A stretch of DNA of 64,000 nt from Candidatus Multiplicimicrobium inquinatum (GTDB taxonomy: Bacteria; Omnitrophota; Omnitrophia; Omnitrophales; Aquincolibacteriaceae), in assembly GCA_002344825.1 (NCBI GenBank), contig DDUN01000006.1, forward strand, positions 10,336 to 74,335, written 5' to 3'. The notes under the pieces were generated by a model, which was not told where the DNA came from, ran no database searches, and was given only the letters and a program-made list of their open reading frames with translations. Numbering within the stretch: position 1 is the first letter of the stretch; each line of letters opens with the position of its first letter. This document shows positions 23,785 through 32,921 of the stretch, piece by piece. The position numbers and the translations under genes are program-made.

Positions 23785-25200
23785 ATGCGCATGTTAGCCA
23801 CTCATATTTTCAGAGAATACGACATCCGCGGATTAGCCGATACGGAATTGACCGATGATACCGCTCATAAAATCGGCCGTGCTTTCGGTTCTTATTTAGC
23901 TGAGGCAGGGAAGTCGCAAGTTGGTGTCGGCCATGACCACCGCGACAGTTCACCGCGCATCGCAAAGGCGCTTATCCACGGCTTAATGGAATCAGGTATG
24001 CGGGTTGTCATGCATGGCTGTGTTCCGACCCCTTTGGTTTACTTTGCGGTTGAAACTTACCCTCTGGACGCGGGGATTTGCGTAACCGGTTCTCATAATC
24101 CGCCTGAATTCAACGGTCTTAAAATTCAACTTTCGGGGGCTCCTTTCTATGGCGTACAAATCCAAGCTTTAAAAGACCGAATTCTTGCCAAAAACTTTAA
24201 AGATGGCATTGGCAGCGTGAAAGAAGATTCCGCCCTGATTGAAAAATATCAGAAATATGTCTGCTCACTTTTTACCTTTAAGAAAAAGCTGAATGTGATT
24301 CTTGATACCGGTCATGGGATGGGCGGCGCGGTTTTGCCCAAATTGATTGCGGCATTAGGCCACAACGTGACGACGCTTTATGAAAATTTAGATTCGACTT
24401 TTCCCGATCATCACCCCGATCCCTCCGAGCTGAAAAATCTGCGTGATTTGCAGAAAATAGTTTTAGCTCAAAAAGCGGATATTGGCATGGCCTTTGACGG
24501 CGATTCTGACCGTATTGGTGTGATTGATGAAAAAGGCGAAGTGATTTTCGGCGATCAGTTGACTTTGATTTACGCGCGCGAAATCGTTGAGCGGAAACCC
24601 GGCGCGGTGATTATCGGCGATGTAAAGTGTTCTAAGGCCGCTTTTGATTTGATGGAGAAGGCCGGCGCGAAACCTTTGATGTGGAAAACGGGTCATTCGC
24701 TGGTGAAAGCCAAGATGAAAGAAACAGGTGCTGAGTTAGCCGGTGAAATGAGCGGGCATATTTTCTTTAAAGACCGCTGGTTCGGATTTGATGACGCAAT
24801 TTACGCGGCTTGCCGCATTTTAGAAATCATGGATAAAACCGGAAAAAAAGTTTCCGAACTTTTGGCGGATTATCCCAAGATGTTTTCAACGCCGGAGTTG
24901 CGGGTGGATTGCGCGGACAGTATCAAGTTTCGTGTTATTGAAGAAATCCGGCATCGTTTCAGTTTGATGACCATGACTTCACCGCCGATTGGCGCTTTTA
25001 AAATTGTGGAGATCGACGGTGTGCGCGCTGAATGGGCGGACGGCTGGGGACTGGTACGTGCTTCGAATACTCAGCCGGTGCTGGTCACACGTTTTGAAGC
25101 GGTTTCAAGTTCGCGTGCACAGGCAATTCAATCCTGGATGGAAAAAGAAATTAAAGGTGTGATACAAAACATCGAAAAAGAAGCGAAGGTTAAAGGATGA
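23785..25200 (+). CDS. manB: phosphomannomutase / phosphoglucomutase
   Basis: 471 residues of the alpha-D-phosphohexomutase family. The N-terminal REYDIRG, the phosphoserine loop VTGSHNPPEFNG, the metal loop AFDGDSDRIGVID, the sugar-specificity loop GEMSGHIFF and the C-terminal phosphate clamp RASNTQPVLVTRFEA are intact. It interconverts mannose-6-P and mannose-1-P (and probably the glucose pair). The four-base overlap with manC points to GDP-mannose synthesis. A second ATG six bases in is an alternative start. Confidence 0.93.
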   Translation: MRMLATHIFREYDIRGLADTELTDDTAHKIGRAFGSYLAEAGKSQVGVGHDHRDSSPRIAKALIHGLMESGMRVVMHGCVPTPLVYFAVETYPLDAGICVTGSHNPPEFNGLKIQLSGAPFYGVQIQALKDRILAKNFKDGIGSVKEDSALIEKYQKYVCSLFTFKKKLNVILDTGHGMGGAVLPKLIAALGHNVTTLYENLDSTFPDHHPDPSELKNLRDLQKIVLAQKADIGMAFDGDSDRIGVIDEKGEVIFGDQLTLIYAREIVERKPGAVIIGDVKCSKAAFDLMEKAGAKPLMWKTGHSLVKAKMKETGAELAGEMSGHIFFKDRWFGFDDAIYAACRILEIMDKTGKKVSELLADYPKMFSTPELRVDCADSIKFRVIEEIRHRFSLMTMTSPPIGAFKIVEIDGVRAEWADGWGLVRASNTQPVLVTRFEAVSSSRAQAIQSWMEKEIKGVIQNIEKEAKVKG

Positions 25201-26261
25201 ATTGGGCATTAATCATGGCCGGCGGTTCAGGCACACGTTTTTGGCCCGCTAGCCGCAAAGCTTTGCCCAAGCAGTTCCTTAAACTTTGGAGCAAAGAAAC
25301 TCTGATCGAAGAAACCTGCAGCCGCATCCGCAAACTGGTTCCCAAAAACCGTCTCGAAGTTTTTACGCAAGCCTCCAAAGCGGGTTGGGTTGCCAAGCAC
25401 CTCAAAATTGCCTCGTCGCAGGTTGTTGGCGAACCCATGGGGCGTAATACCGCGCCTTGCGCGATTTGGGCTGCCTTAAGATTGCTCAAAAAAGATCCTG
25501 ACGCAGTGATTGCGATTCTGCCGTCCGATCACTTTATTGGAAAGCCCAAACAGTTTGAAAAAGCCCTCAAGGCCGCTTATGCCGTAGCGCAAAAAACAGG
25601 TCAGCCTGTGACTTTGGGAATTCAGCCTGATAGTCCGCATACCGGATATGGCTACTTGGAACTGCAATCCAAAAAAACAACACAAGATAGTTTTTCTGTT
25701 TATCAATTGAAACAATTTCACGAAAAGCCGGATGCCAAAAAGGCAGCGTCTTTTTTAAAATTGGGTAAATTTTTGTGGAATGCTGGTATTTTTGTTTGGC
25801 GCGCGGATGAGCTTGTGAAATGTGCCGAAAAATATTTGCCCAAGTCCGTTGAAATTTTGCGCAAAATTGTGAATGAAAAGGTTAGCGGTAAAAAGCTGAC
25901 CGAATTATTCAGCCGTGTGGAATCGATCTCGATCGATTATGGTTTGATGGAGCATCTCAAAGGCAAAATTTTAAGTATTCCCGTTTCAGTCGATTGGAAC
26001 GATGTAGGTAGCTGGTCCACGCTTGCTAAGCTTTTGAAGCAAGACCGTGACGGAAACGTGTTTCAGGGGAATGTTGTGGCTGTTCGTAGCCGGAGTAACT
26101 TTGTCCGCACTCAGGGGAAACCGGTTGCGCTCGTCGGCGTGAAGGATATGGTGATTGTGGATGCGGGCGATGTTTTTCTCGTTTGTCCCAAATCGGAAAC
26201 AGAATCGATCCGTGATTTGGTGCAAGAGCTTGATAAGCGGAATATGAAAGGCTGTCTTTAA
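25197..26261 (+). CDS. manC: mannose-1-phosphate guanylyltransferase
   Basis: 354 residues; makes GDP-mannose from mannose-1-P and GTP. The nucleotide-binding N-terminus MAGGSGTRFWPASRKALPKQF, then VGEPMGRNTAPC, LPSDHFIG, the TGYGYLE segment, FHEKPD, WNAGIFVW and VDWNDVGSW are the expected family blocks. The length matches the short form without the C-terminal phosphomannose isomerase domain. It is co-transcribed with manB and probably uppP, a surface polysaccharide or glycan precursor set. Confidence 0.94.
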   Translation: MNWALIMAGGSGTRFWPASRKALPKQFLKLWSKETLIEETCSRIRKLVPKNRLEVFTQASKAGWVAKHLKIASSQVVGEPMGRNTAPCAIWAALRLLKKDPDAVIAILPSDHFIGKPKQFEKALKAAYAVAQKTGQPVTLGIQPDSPHTGYGYLELQSKKTTQDSFSVYQLKQFHEKPDAKKAASFLKLGKFLWNAGIFVWRADELVKCAEKYLPKSVEILRKIVNEKVSGKKLTELFSRVESISIDYGLMEHLKGKILSIPVSVDWNDVGSWSTLAKLLKQDRDGNVFQGNVVAVRSRSNFVRTQGKPVALVGVKDMVIVDAGDVFLVCPKSETESIRDLVQELDKRNMKGCL

Positions 26262-27047
26262 TTGGAAAGCATGACACTGCTTCAAGCTTTGATTTTTGGT
26301 GTGGTTGAAGGTTTTTCCGAGTTTTTGCCCATTTCTTCCACCGCGCATCTTATTCTTACCGGGCATCTTCTGGGTTTGCCGCAAACTGAATTTTTAAAAA
26401 GTTTTCAGATTGCCATTCAATCCGGAGCTATTCTTTCCGTGGTGGTTTTATATTGGCGGTCCTTTTTGCGGAACTGGGAAGAGTTAAAACGGATTTTTTG
26501 CGGGTTTATTCCTACGGCGTTCGTCGGATTTGTTCTCTATAAAATTATCAAAAAATATTTTATGGATGATTTGAACATTGTGCTTGCGGCTCTTTTCCTC
26601 GGAGGAATTGTTTTGATCCTCTTTGAAAAGTGGGGAAGTTCCGTGCAAAAAAGCGAAGTGGGTGTTGGGAAAATGACTTATCGTCAAGCGCTTTTGATTG
26701 GTTTGTGCCAGTCGCTTGCCGTAATTCCTGGCGTTTCGCGCTCCGCGGCGACGATCATTAGCGGGGTTTTGCTGGGCGTAGGGCGTAAAACCGCCGTCGA
26801 ATTTTCTTTTCTGTTGGCCGTACCGACATTAGCCGCGGCTACCGGTTTGGATATTCTTAAAAATGCGGATGCTTTTTCGAAGGATCAATTCGGAGTATTA
26901 GCGGTCGGATTTTTCGCGTCATTTGTCGTGGCGTTAATTTGTATCAAAACGTTTCTCGCTGTAATTCAAAAACACAGTTTCGCTGTTTTTGGAGTATACC
27001 GGATTTTAATAGCATTGGTTTTTTGGCTGTTTTTAATGCGGGCTTGA
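26262..27047 (+). CDS. uppP: undecaprenyl-diphosphatase UppP (BacA family)
   Basis: 261-residue membrane enzyme that recycles undecaprenyl pyrophosphate for peptidoglycan and polysaccharide export. Both active-site motifs are present: GVVEGFSEFLPISSTAHL, and IPGVSRSAATIISG with the preceding GLCQSLAVIPG. Around seven hydrophobic helices follow the family pattern. The start is ambiguous. A TTG at 26262 has AAAGG at good spacing, while an ATG three codons later has GGAA almost touching it. It follows manC without a gap. Confidence 0.93.
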   Translation: MESMTLLQALIFGVVEGFSEFLPISSTAHLILTGHLLGLPQTEFLKSFQIAIQSGAILSVVVLYWRSFLRNWEELKRIFCGFIPTAFVGFVLYKIIKKYFMDDLNIVLAALFLGGIVLILFEKWGSSVQKSEVGVGKMTYRQALLIGLCQSLAVIPGVSRSAATIISGVLLGVGRKTAVEFSFLLAVPTLAAATGLDILKNADAFSKDQFGVLAVGFFASFVVALICIKTFLAVIQKHSFAVFGVYRILIALVFWLFLMRA

Positions 27048-27095
27048 TTTGCTTTAAGGGGAAATTTCGGGCAATCTTTAGAGCAAGAGGGTGAA

Positions 27096-27326
27096 ATGAG
27101 CGAAATTTCCGAACGCATTGAAGGTCAAGATTACTGGAAAAAATGCAACAGCTGTAAAAAGGAGATTGCTTTCAACTCCCTTTACTATCTTTGCTCTGTA
27201 AGTACCTGCCGAGCCAAACGAACCGGACTCACTTTCTGCTCCAACGCCTGTTACGACGTTCATTTGGGATATATCCCGCATCGTTCATCTTATTGCGAAG
27301 AAGAGCGGGCGCCCTCGAAGGTCTGA
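27096..27326 (+). CDS. small cysteine-rich (zinc-ribbon-like) conserved protein
   Basis: 76 residues with paired cysteines in KKCNSCKKEI, CSVSTCRAKRTGL and FCSNACYDVH, plus a His near the C-terminus (PHRSSYCEEE). This looks like one or two zinc-binding knuckles. From memory, similar small proteins with a CSVSTC-x-KRTGL-x-FCS core occur in deltaproteobacteria with no known function. A purine-rich AGAGGGTGAA precedes the ATG. It stands between uppP and the acyl-CoA dehydrogenase. Confidence 0.75.
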   Translation: MSEISERIEGQDYWKKCNSCKKEIAFNSLYYLCSVSTCRAKRTGLTFCSNACYDVHLGYIPHRSSYCEEERAPSKV

Positions 27327-27340
27327 CCTTGTTCCCATTT

Positions 27341-27394
27341 CGATAATCAGTTACCTTTCTTTAGGAAGTTCATCAATCTGCCGATAATCAGTTA
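27341..27394 (+). promoter_or_regulatory. pair of 13-base direct repeats, possible operators
   Basis: CGATAATCAGTTA occurs at 27341-27353 and again at 27382-27394, start to start 41 bases (about four helical turns), in the 107 bases before the acyl-CoA dehydrogenase gene. Flanks beyond the 13 bases also share T-rich similarity. Confidence 0.45.
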
Positions 27395-27432
27395 GGTCTC
27401 TTTGTTATTTTTATAAGAAGTGAGGAGTTATT

Positions 27433-29286
27433 ATGGATATTTCAGATAATAAGAATTTTAGTGAAGGTAAACGGAAGGCACTTGATTTAGCGGAATCCGC
27501 GCGGCAGAGCGATTGGACTCACCCCAGCTTTGCGGCTGAAATCTTTAAAGGGCGCATGGCATGGAATTTACTGATGCCTTATCCCGCTCAAAATACGGAT
27601 GATAAAAAAATCGGCGATGCGGTCATTGCCACTATTCGCGAAGTTTTAAAGAAGCACATTGATCCCGATGAAGTGGACCGTACCGGAATTATTTCCGAAG
27701 AAGCTTTAAAAGCACTTTCAGATTGCGGTGCTTTTGCGATTAAAATTCCAAAAAAATACGGCGGGCTTGGTTTAACCCAGGTGAATTACAACCGCGTATT
27801 GCATTTTGTTGCCAGCTATTGTGCGTCCACCGCGGTATATCTTTCGGCGCATCAGTCCATCGGCGTTCCTCAGCCATTGATTGTTTTTGGAACAGAAGAA
27901 CAAAAGCAAAAGTTTTTGCCGCGTTTCGCGACAGGTTCGATTTCCGCTTTCGCCTTAACCGAACCGGATGTCGGCAGTGATCCCGCGAAAATGACTACCA
28001 AAGCCGAACCGACGCCGGATGGAAAGCATTTTATTATCAACGGTGAAAAGCTCTGGTGTACCAACGGTATCCGCGCTGACATCATGGTGGTGATGGCACA
28101 AACTCCGGCCAAGATCGTTCACGGGAAGCCGCGCCAGCAAATTACGGCCTTTATTGTGGAGAGATCCATGGGCGGCGTTGAAAATGTTCACCGTTGCGAG
28201 TTTATGGGGTTGAAGGGAATTCAGAACGGACTTTTGCGTTTTAATAATGTGAAGGTTCCCGTTGAGAACATCATTGGCGGAGAAGGACAAGGATTAAAAA
28301 TTGCCCTTACGACGCTGAATACCGGCCGTTTGACGATGCCTGCCGCGGTAACCGGAGCATCGAAGTATTGTTTACAATCGGTGATTGAATGGTCGAATGA
28401 ACGTGTGCAATGGGGTTCTAAAATCGGAAAACATGAAGCCGTTGCGTCCAAGATTGCGGCGATGACTTCCACGATTTTTGCGATGGAATCAGTTTCAGAA
28501 ATTGCTTCCGTCATGGCTGATAAAAAGGAAACGGATATTCGTCTGGAAGCAGCAATGGCAAAACTCGCCACCACGGAAGCTTCTTGGAAAATTGTGGATG
28601 GTGCGGTGCAGATTCGCGGCGGGCGTGGTTATGAAACTGCCCGTTCCTTAAAAGCCCGCGGTGAAAAACCCTGGGCGGTGGAACGTGTGATGCGCGATGC
28701 CCGTATTAATACGATCATTGAAGGAACAAGCCAGATTATGCGCCTCTTTATCGCGCGTGAAGCGATGGATATGCATGTGCGCAATATCATGTCGGTGATT
28801 GGTCCGCGCGTGAGCTTCTTCAAGCGCATTGGAAATTTCTTTAAAGCGTTCGCTTTCTACGCGGTTTGGTATCCGAAGCAGTATCTGCCGGGCAGTACTG
28901 TGCCTGAAGGCGTGCCTTCACGGTTGATGACGCATTTTAAGTTTATTGGCTGCAATGCTAAAAAACTGGCCCGCCACCTGTTCCATGCGATGATGATTTA
29001 TCAAACTAATTTGGAAGGAAAACAGCATTTGCTCGCGAAGCTTGTGAACGTTGGAACGGATCTTTTTTCAATGTCTTGCGCTCTTTCGCGTGCGGTTTAC
29101 TTGCATCAGCAAAATCCTTCCGATGACGGTGCGCTTGAACTTGCGGATTTATTTTGTTTGCAGGCTCGCGGACGGATACGCAAACAGTTTTCAGGCTTGT
29201 TTTTTAACCGGGACAAGTTCGTTTATAAGGTTGCTCAGAATGCTTTGGAAGGTAAGTATCGCTGGCTCGAATCCGACATTTTCTAA
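27433..29286 (+). CDS. acyl-CoA dehydrogenase with C-terminal extension
   Basis: 617 residues. Residues about 70-460 are the flavin-dependent acyl-CoA dehydrogenase fold: IPKKYGGLGL, FALTEPDVGSD (FAD and substrate loop), GEKLWCTNG, QIRGGRGYE and IIEGTSQIMRLFIA, in which the Glu of the EGT motif is the expected catalytic base. About 150 further residues form a helical C-terminal domain as in long-chain enzymes. It oxidises acyl-CoA to enoyl-CoA. No other beta-oxidation gene or electron-transfer flavoprotein is adjacent, so the substrate is unknown. It appears monocistronic. Confidence 0.88.
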   Translation: MDISDNKNFSEGKRKALDLAESARQSDWTHPSFAAEIFKGRMAWNLLMPYPAQNTDDKKIGDAVIATIREVLKKHIDPDEVDRTGIISEEALKALSDCGAFAIKIPKKYGGLGLTQVNYNRVLHFVASYCASTAVYLSAHQSIGVPQPLIVFGTEEQKQKFLPRFATGSISAFALTEPDVGSDPAKMTTKAEPTPDGKHFIINGEKLWCTNGIRADIMVVMAQTPAKIVHGKPRQQITAFIVERSMGGVENVHRCEFMGLKGIQNGLLRFNNVKVPVENIIGGEGQGLKIALTTLNTGRLTMPAAVTGASKYCLQSVIEWSNERVQWGSKIGKHEAVASKIAAMTSTIFAMESVSEIASVMADKKETDIRLEAAMAKLATTEASWKIVDGAVQIRGGRGYETARSLKARGEKPWAVERVMRDARINTIIEGTSQIMRLFIAREAMDMHVRNIMSVIGPRVSFFKRIGNFFKAFAFYAVWYPKQYLPGSTVPEGVPSRLMTHFKFIGCNAKKLARHLFHAMMIYQTNLEGKQHLLAKLVNVGTDLFSMSCALSRAVYLHQQNPSDDGALELADLFCLQARGRIRKQFSGLFFNRDKFVYKVAQNALEGKYRWLESDIF

Positions 29287-29299
29287 TCTAAAACGACTG

Positions 29300-29403
29300 A
29301 AAAGGTTCATCTGCTGCGTTATGCGCTGCACTTCCTTGTGCGGCGTATTGCCCAGATACGCCTCCTCGGGCGTTTGCGCAAGCCTTGCAGCTGAAACCTT
29401 TTG
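29300..29403. repeat. about 105-base intergenic repeat, copy B
   Basis: Starts AAAAGGTTCATCTGCTGCG and ends TTGCAGCTGAAACCTTTT, so the ends pair as long arms. The inner GGCGTAT and ATACGCC pair as a second hairpin. It lies 14 bases after the acyl-CoA dehydrogenase stop. Confidence 0.8.
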
Positions 29404-29469
29404 AGTCATTTTATATAATAAAAACCCTGCTTGGTTCTTAGCTCTCATTAAGTTATAATTCCCGTCCTT

Positions 29470-31167
29470 ATGACAGAAGAAAAAAAGCTATCCATCAACG
29501 AAAAAATCAAGACAGACAGCCTCTATCTCAAGGGGACTCTGGGGGAGACGGTCGCCAATCAATCCGTCGATCATTTCAGTTCCAATGAGCTTCAGCTCAT
29601 TAAATTTCACGGTTTTTATGAACAGGATAACCGTGATGACCGTTCCCGTCTGATCAAAGAAGGGAAAGGCAAATCCTACAGCATGATGATCCGGTCCAAG
29701 GTTCCGGGCGGATTTATGAATGCGGAGCAGTATCTTGCGCATGACAAAATTGCCGATGAGTTTGGTTTGGGGCAATTTCGGATTACCGATCGTCAGGGAA
29801 TTCAATTTCATGGTGTTTTGAAAAAGAATATCAAAGGGCTTTTGCAGGCGCTAAACCGGGTGAAAGTGACGACGATTGGCGCTTGCGGCGATGTTGTGCG
29901 CAATGTGATGGCTCCTGCCGCGCCGTTCTTGAAATATCAGAAGCATGGGTTATTGGATTATACCCAAAGGGTTTCAGATCAATTTCTTTGGAAAAGCGGA
30001 ACTTACGCTGAGCTCTGGCTCGATGGCGAAAAAGTGGATTTGTCTGCGCTGGAAGCTGAAAAAGTGGAGCCCATTTACGGCCGTACTTATTTACCGCGTA
30101 AATTTAAAATCGCCATGGCTTTTCCTGGAGATAATAGTGTGGATGTTTACGCGCATGATATCGGTATTGTGCCTGAGATTGTGAACGACAAGCTGACAGG
30201 GTTTAATATTTTAATCGGCGGCGGAATGGGAATGACGCATGGTGTGACCACAACTTATCCACGTGTGGCGACTCCGCTTTGCTTTGTGAAGCCTGAGGAG
30301 CTGCTTGATATCACGAAAGCGATCGTGATTGCGCAAAGAGATTTGGGTAATCGTGCGGATCGTAAAAACGCGCGTCTTAAATATACGATTGATCGTTTGG
30401 GTGAAGCAAAATTTCGCGAAGAAGTCGAAAAGCGTTTCGGTAAAAAAACTGAAAACATTCACCCTTTTGAATTTAAAGAAATCGAGCATTATCACGGCTG
30501 GCATGATCAGGGTGACGGAAAATGGTTTCTTGGCGTATTCGTACAAAACGGTCGTGTTAAAGATGAGGGCGCCTTTAAGCTGCGCACGGCTCTGCGCATG
30601 ATCGTTGAAAAGTGGAAATGCAATGTTGTTTTGACGCCCGAGCAGGATATTTTGCTTTCTGGTTTTACGTCTGAGCAAAAGCCGGAAGTCGAGCAAATTT
30701 TAACTTCACATGGTGTCAAACTCCCTGAATCTTGGGGAACGGTGCAAAAGCACTCGATTGCTTGTCCGGCTCTTCCGACCTGCGGTCTTGCGATCAGTGA
30801 ATCTGAGCGCTCGATTCCCGCGGTATTGGATGAAATCGATGCGAATTTAAAGTCGCTCGGATTAGGCGAAGAAAAAATCAGTATTCGTATGACAGGCTGC
30901 CCGAACGGTTGCGCGCGGCCTTATACATCTGAAATTGGTTTTGTCGGTAAAACCGCGGGAACCTACAACATTTATCTAGCAGGAAGCCACTTGGGCAATC
31001 GTTTGAATCAAACTTTCCAAGAAAAAGTGCTGGGTGTTGATCTCGCGAAGAGATTGAAGCCGGTATTTGAGCTTTACAAATCAGAGCGACAAGCAGGGGA
31101 GCGTTTCGGTGACTTTTGCCACCGTAAGGGAATCGCAACGCTTCAGTCTTTAACGGCAGGGGTTTAA
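29470..31167 (+). CDS. siroheme sulfite/nitrite reductase (CysI-like hemoprotein)
   Basis: 565 residues with duplicated ferrodoxin-like and siroheme domains. The coupled siroheme and 4Fe-4S centre ligands are in ACPALPTCGLA and TGCPNGCARPY. FRITDRQGIQFHGV in the first half is the classic sulfite-reductase segment, and the C-terminal end is CysI-like. This fits the assimilatory six-electron reduction of sulfite to sulfide. No CysJ flavoprotein is adjacent, so electrons may come from ferredoxin or an unlinked partner. Next to an Nfu gene, sulfide or Fe-S supply is a plausible theme. Confidence 0.9.
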   Translation: MTEEKKLSINEKIKTDSLYLKGTLGETVANQSVDHFSSNELQLIKFHGFYEQDNRDDRSRLIKEGKGKSYSMMIRSKVPGGFMNAEQYLAHDKIADEFGLGQFRITDRQGIQFHGVLKKNIKGLLQALNRVKVTTIGACGDVVRNVMAPAAPFLKYQKHGLLDYTQRVSDQFLWKSGTYAELWLDGEKVDLSALEAEKVEPIYGRTYLPRKFKIAMAFPGDNSVDVYAHDIGIVPEIVNDKLTGFNILIGGGMGMTHGVTTTYPRVATPLCFVKPEELLDITKAIVIAQRDLGNRADRKNARLKYTIDRLGEAKFREEVEKRFGKKTENIHPFEFKEIEHYHGWHDQGDGKWFLGVFVQNGRVKDEGAFKLRTALRMIVEKWKCNVVLTPEQDILLSGFTSEQKPEVEQILTSHGVKLPESWGTVQKHSIACPALPTCGLAISESERSIPAVLDEIDANLKSLGLGEEKISIRMTGCPNGCARPYTSEIGFVGKTAGTYNIYLAGSHLGNRLNQTFQEKVLGVDLAKRLKPVFELYKSERQAGERFGDFCHRKGIATLQSLTAGV

Positions 31168-31168
31168 T

Positions 31169-31732
31169 ATGACGACCGAACCCGTTACGGTTTTAACCGA
31201 ATTCACTCCTAATCCCAATTCGCTTAAATTTAATACCAACCGAGAGTTTCTCGCTAGTGGCACCGCTTTTTTTGCTTCGGTTGATAAGGCCGCAAATTCT
31301 CCTCTGGCTCAAAAACTTTTTGCGCTCGGAAATATTGCCGAAGTTTTTATTGGGCGTGAGTTTGTTACGGTAACGCGTTCAGCCGATGTGAAGAGTTGGG
31401 CAAAAATCATCTCCGGCGCCACCGAGGTGATTCGGGCTCAGCTGGAATCAGGAGAACCCGCGGTGGTTTTAGCCGAGGTGGATCCTTCTGCCGCCGCGAA
31501 TGAGTCGGATATTGTTCGGAAAATCATTGAAGTTCTTGATGAGCGCATTCGCCCCGCAGTAGCGCGTGACGGCGGAGATATTATTTTTGATAGTTATGAA
31601 GACGGGGTTGTACGCCTTCATCTGCAGGGCGCCTGCTCTTCCTGCCCGAGTTCGACGATGACGCTGAAAGTGGGCGTCGAATCGATGCTGAAAGAACTGG
31701 TTCCCGAAGTGCGGGAAGTAATTCAAGCCTAA
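31169..31732 (+). CDS. Nfu-type iron-sulfur cluster carrier
   Basis: 187 residues in two domains. The N-terminal Nfu_N-like domain is TPNPNSLKFNTNREF (residues about 13-27 at its start). The C-terminal NifU domain has RPAVARDGGDI and the cluster-binding CSSCPSS. Nfu proteins hold a 4Fe-4S cluster between two subunits and deliver it to apoenzymes. It starts one base after the sulfite-reductase stop, so the two are co-transcribed; the reductase itself needs a 4Fe-4S cluster and is a plausible client. Confidence 0.92.
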   Translation: MTTEPVTVLTEFTPNPNSLKFNTNREFLASGTAFFASVDKAANSPLAQKLFALGNIAEVFIGREFVTVTRSADVKSWAKIISGATEVIRAQLESGEPAVVLAEVDPSAAANESDIVRKIIEVLDERIRPAVARDGGDIIFDSYEDGVVRLHLQGACSSCPSSTMTLKVGVESMLKELVPEVREVIQA

Positions 31733-31757
31733 GCTATCTGCTGCTTCTCGTCTTGCT

Positions 31758-32588
31758 TTAAGCTATATCATTCTTAGGAAATGTTTTGGGAGCGATCATT
31801 TCTCTATCTCGCAAAGAGTCATAGTGGCGGAAGAACCGCTCAGCCTGAAGCATGAAAATCAAACTGGCGCAGGCCGCGATTGCCATCAGATAATCCATCG
31901 CAAAAACAAGTTGCTGAGATTTTCCGCCTAAAAGCAGCTCGGATTTAACGAAGACGCGGAACACCAAAGCGCCTGCTACGGTGATGGCAAAGAGCCAATT
32001 AAGAAGGCGGCGGTTTGAACTGGGTTTAAGAATGGTCCAGCCGCAATAGCAGCATAAGCAAGCCAAAAGAAGATTCAAATGAGGCTCCGAAAGAATCTTG
32101 GCAACCCACCGCAAGATACCCCAAAATTCAAGCCGATGAATAACACCGTGAAACAGTTGATATCCGCAAGCCGTGACTGCCGCTTTCAAAGCAAAACCGA
32201 TTCCCGTCAAAGTTAAAAGAAAGCTGGTTCTTTTGCGCATGGAGCGGGCGTGAACTTGATCGCTAATCCAAACCGGAATTTTTTCATGCCACTTCTCCGT
32301 GTATTCTAAAATCTTAAGCCCTGCGGTGTGCTTAGAGATGGCAGGCAATGGACGGTTTTGATGATTCACAACCTGAACGGGAACACTGAAAGGAACCAAA
32401 AAACCCGGGAGGGTGAAGTTAAGCCGAAAAACCGTGTCTTTTTTTAGTTCTTCCGCGCAACAAACGGAAAATCCGCCGTAACTAAGGTTAAGGATCGTGA
32501 CTGGCAGTTCTTTTTCCGCTGAGGGAGAAAGAAGGCTGCCCTGAATACGGGTTGGTACTCGAAAGAAACAGCGGGTGGCTTTACTCAT
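31758..32588 (-). CDS. PilZ-domain membrane protein
   Basis: 276 residues. The N-terminal 110 or so form a PilZ domain: RFF-type start CFFRVPTRIQG, then the NLSYGGFSV motif (family consensus D/N-x-S-x-x-G) and a later GLKILEY strand. PilZ domains bind cyclic di-GMP through an R-x3-R plus this loop; here the arginine pair is represented by R6/R10/R14. The rest has about four hydrophobic helices, so the sensor is membrane-embedded. It may respond to cyclic di-GMP, which the HD-GYP protein at 61708 would degrade. It is on the - strand, convergent with nfu. Confidence 0.75.
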   Translation of the reverse strand: MSKATRCFFRVPTRIQGSLLSPSAEKELPVTILNLSYGGFSVCCAEELKKDTVFRLNFTLPGFLVPFSVPVQVVNHQNRPLPAISKHTAGLKILEYTEKWHEKIPVWISDQVHARSMRKRTSFLLTLTGIGFALKAAVTACGYQLFHGVIHRLEFWGILRWVAKILSEPHLNLLLACLCCYCGWTILKPSSNRRLLNWLFAITVAGALVFRVFVKSELLLGGKSQQLVFAMDYLMAIAACASLIFMLQAERFFRHYDSLRDREMIAPKTFPKNDIA

Positions 32589-32592
32589 GGGA

Positions 32593-32823
32593 TTACCAGA
32601 AATTGAAGATAACTTGAAGCAAAGGATGCGGACAAGTTCTGTTTTCCGTTATCGCTAACAATTTTGATTTGCAGGGTTCCGTGTACCATTTCAGAAAGGT
32701 TTGGACGGGACCTTTGTGGAAAATAAAAAAAGACCAAAGAAGAATATAGACCAAAATAAGCCCGGCAACTTTAAGGGGGAGCTGAATTCGCGATTCTGTG
32801 TCAGTATTCAAGAATGGCTTCAT
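32593..32823 (-). CDS. small single-pass membrane protein, unknown
   Basis: 76 residues with one clear membrane helix (VAGLILVYILLWSFFIF, residues about 19-35). It lies just four bases upstream of the PilZ gene on the same strand, which supports a real coupled gene. I see no strong ribosome-binding site and no recognisable family, so it could be a chance frame. Confidence 0.45.
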   Translation of the reverse strand: MKPFLNTDTESRIQLPLKVAGLILVYILLWSFFIFHKGPVQTFLKWYTEPCKSKLLAITENRTCPHPLLQVIFNFW

Positions 32824-32921
32824 TCGAAAATAGTAGCATGAGCTCTGTTTTTTGCGAAGGAATTATAATTTATTTAACCTAATTTTTTGCCGATAAATAA
32901 TGTGAAAATCAAGGAGGGTTT

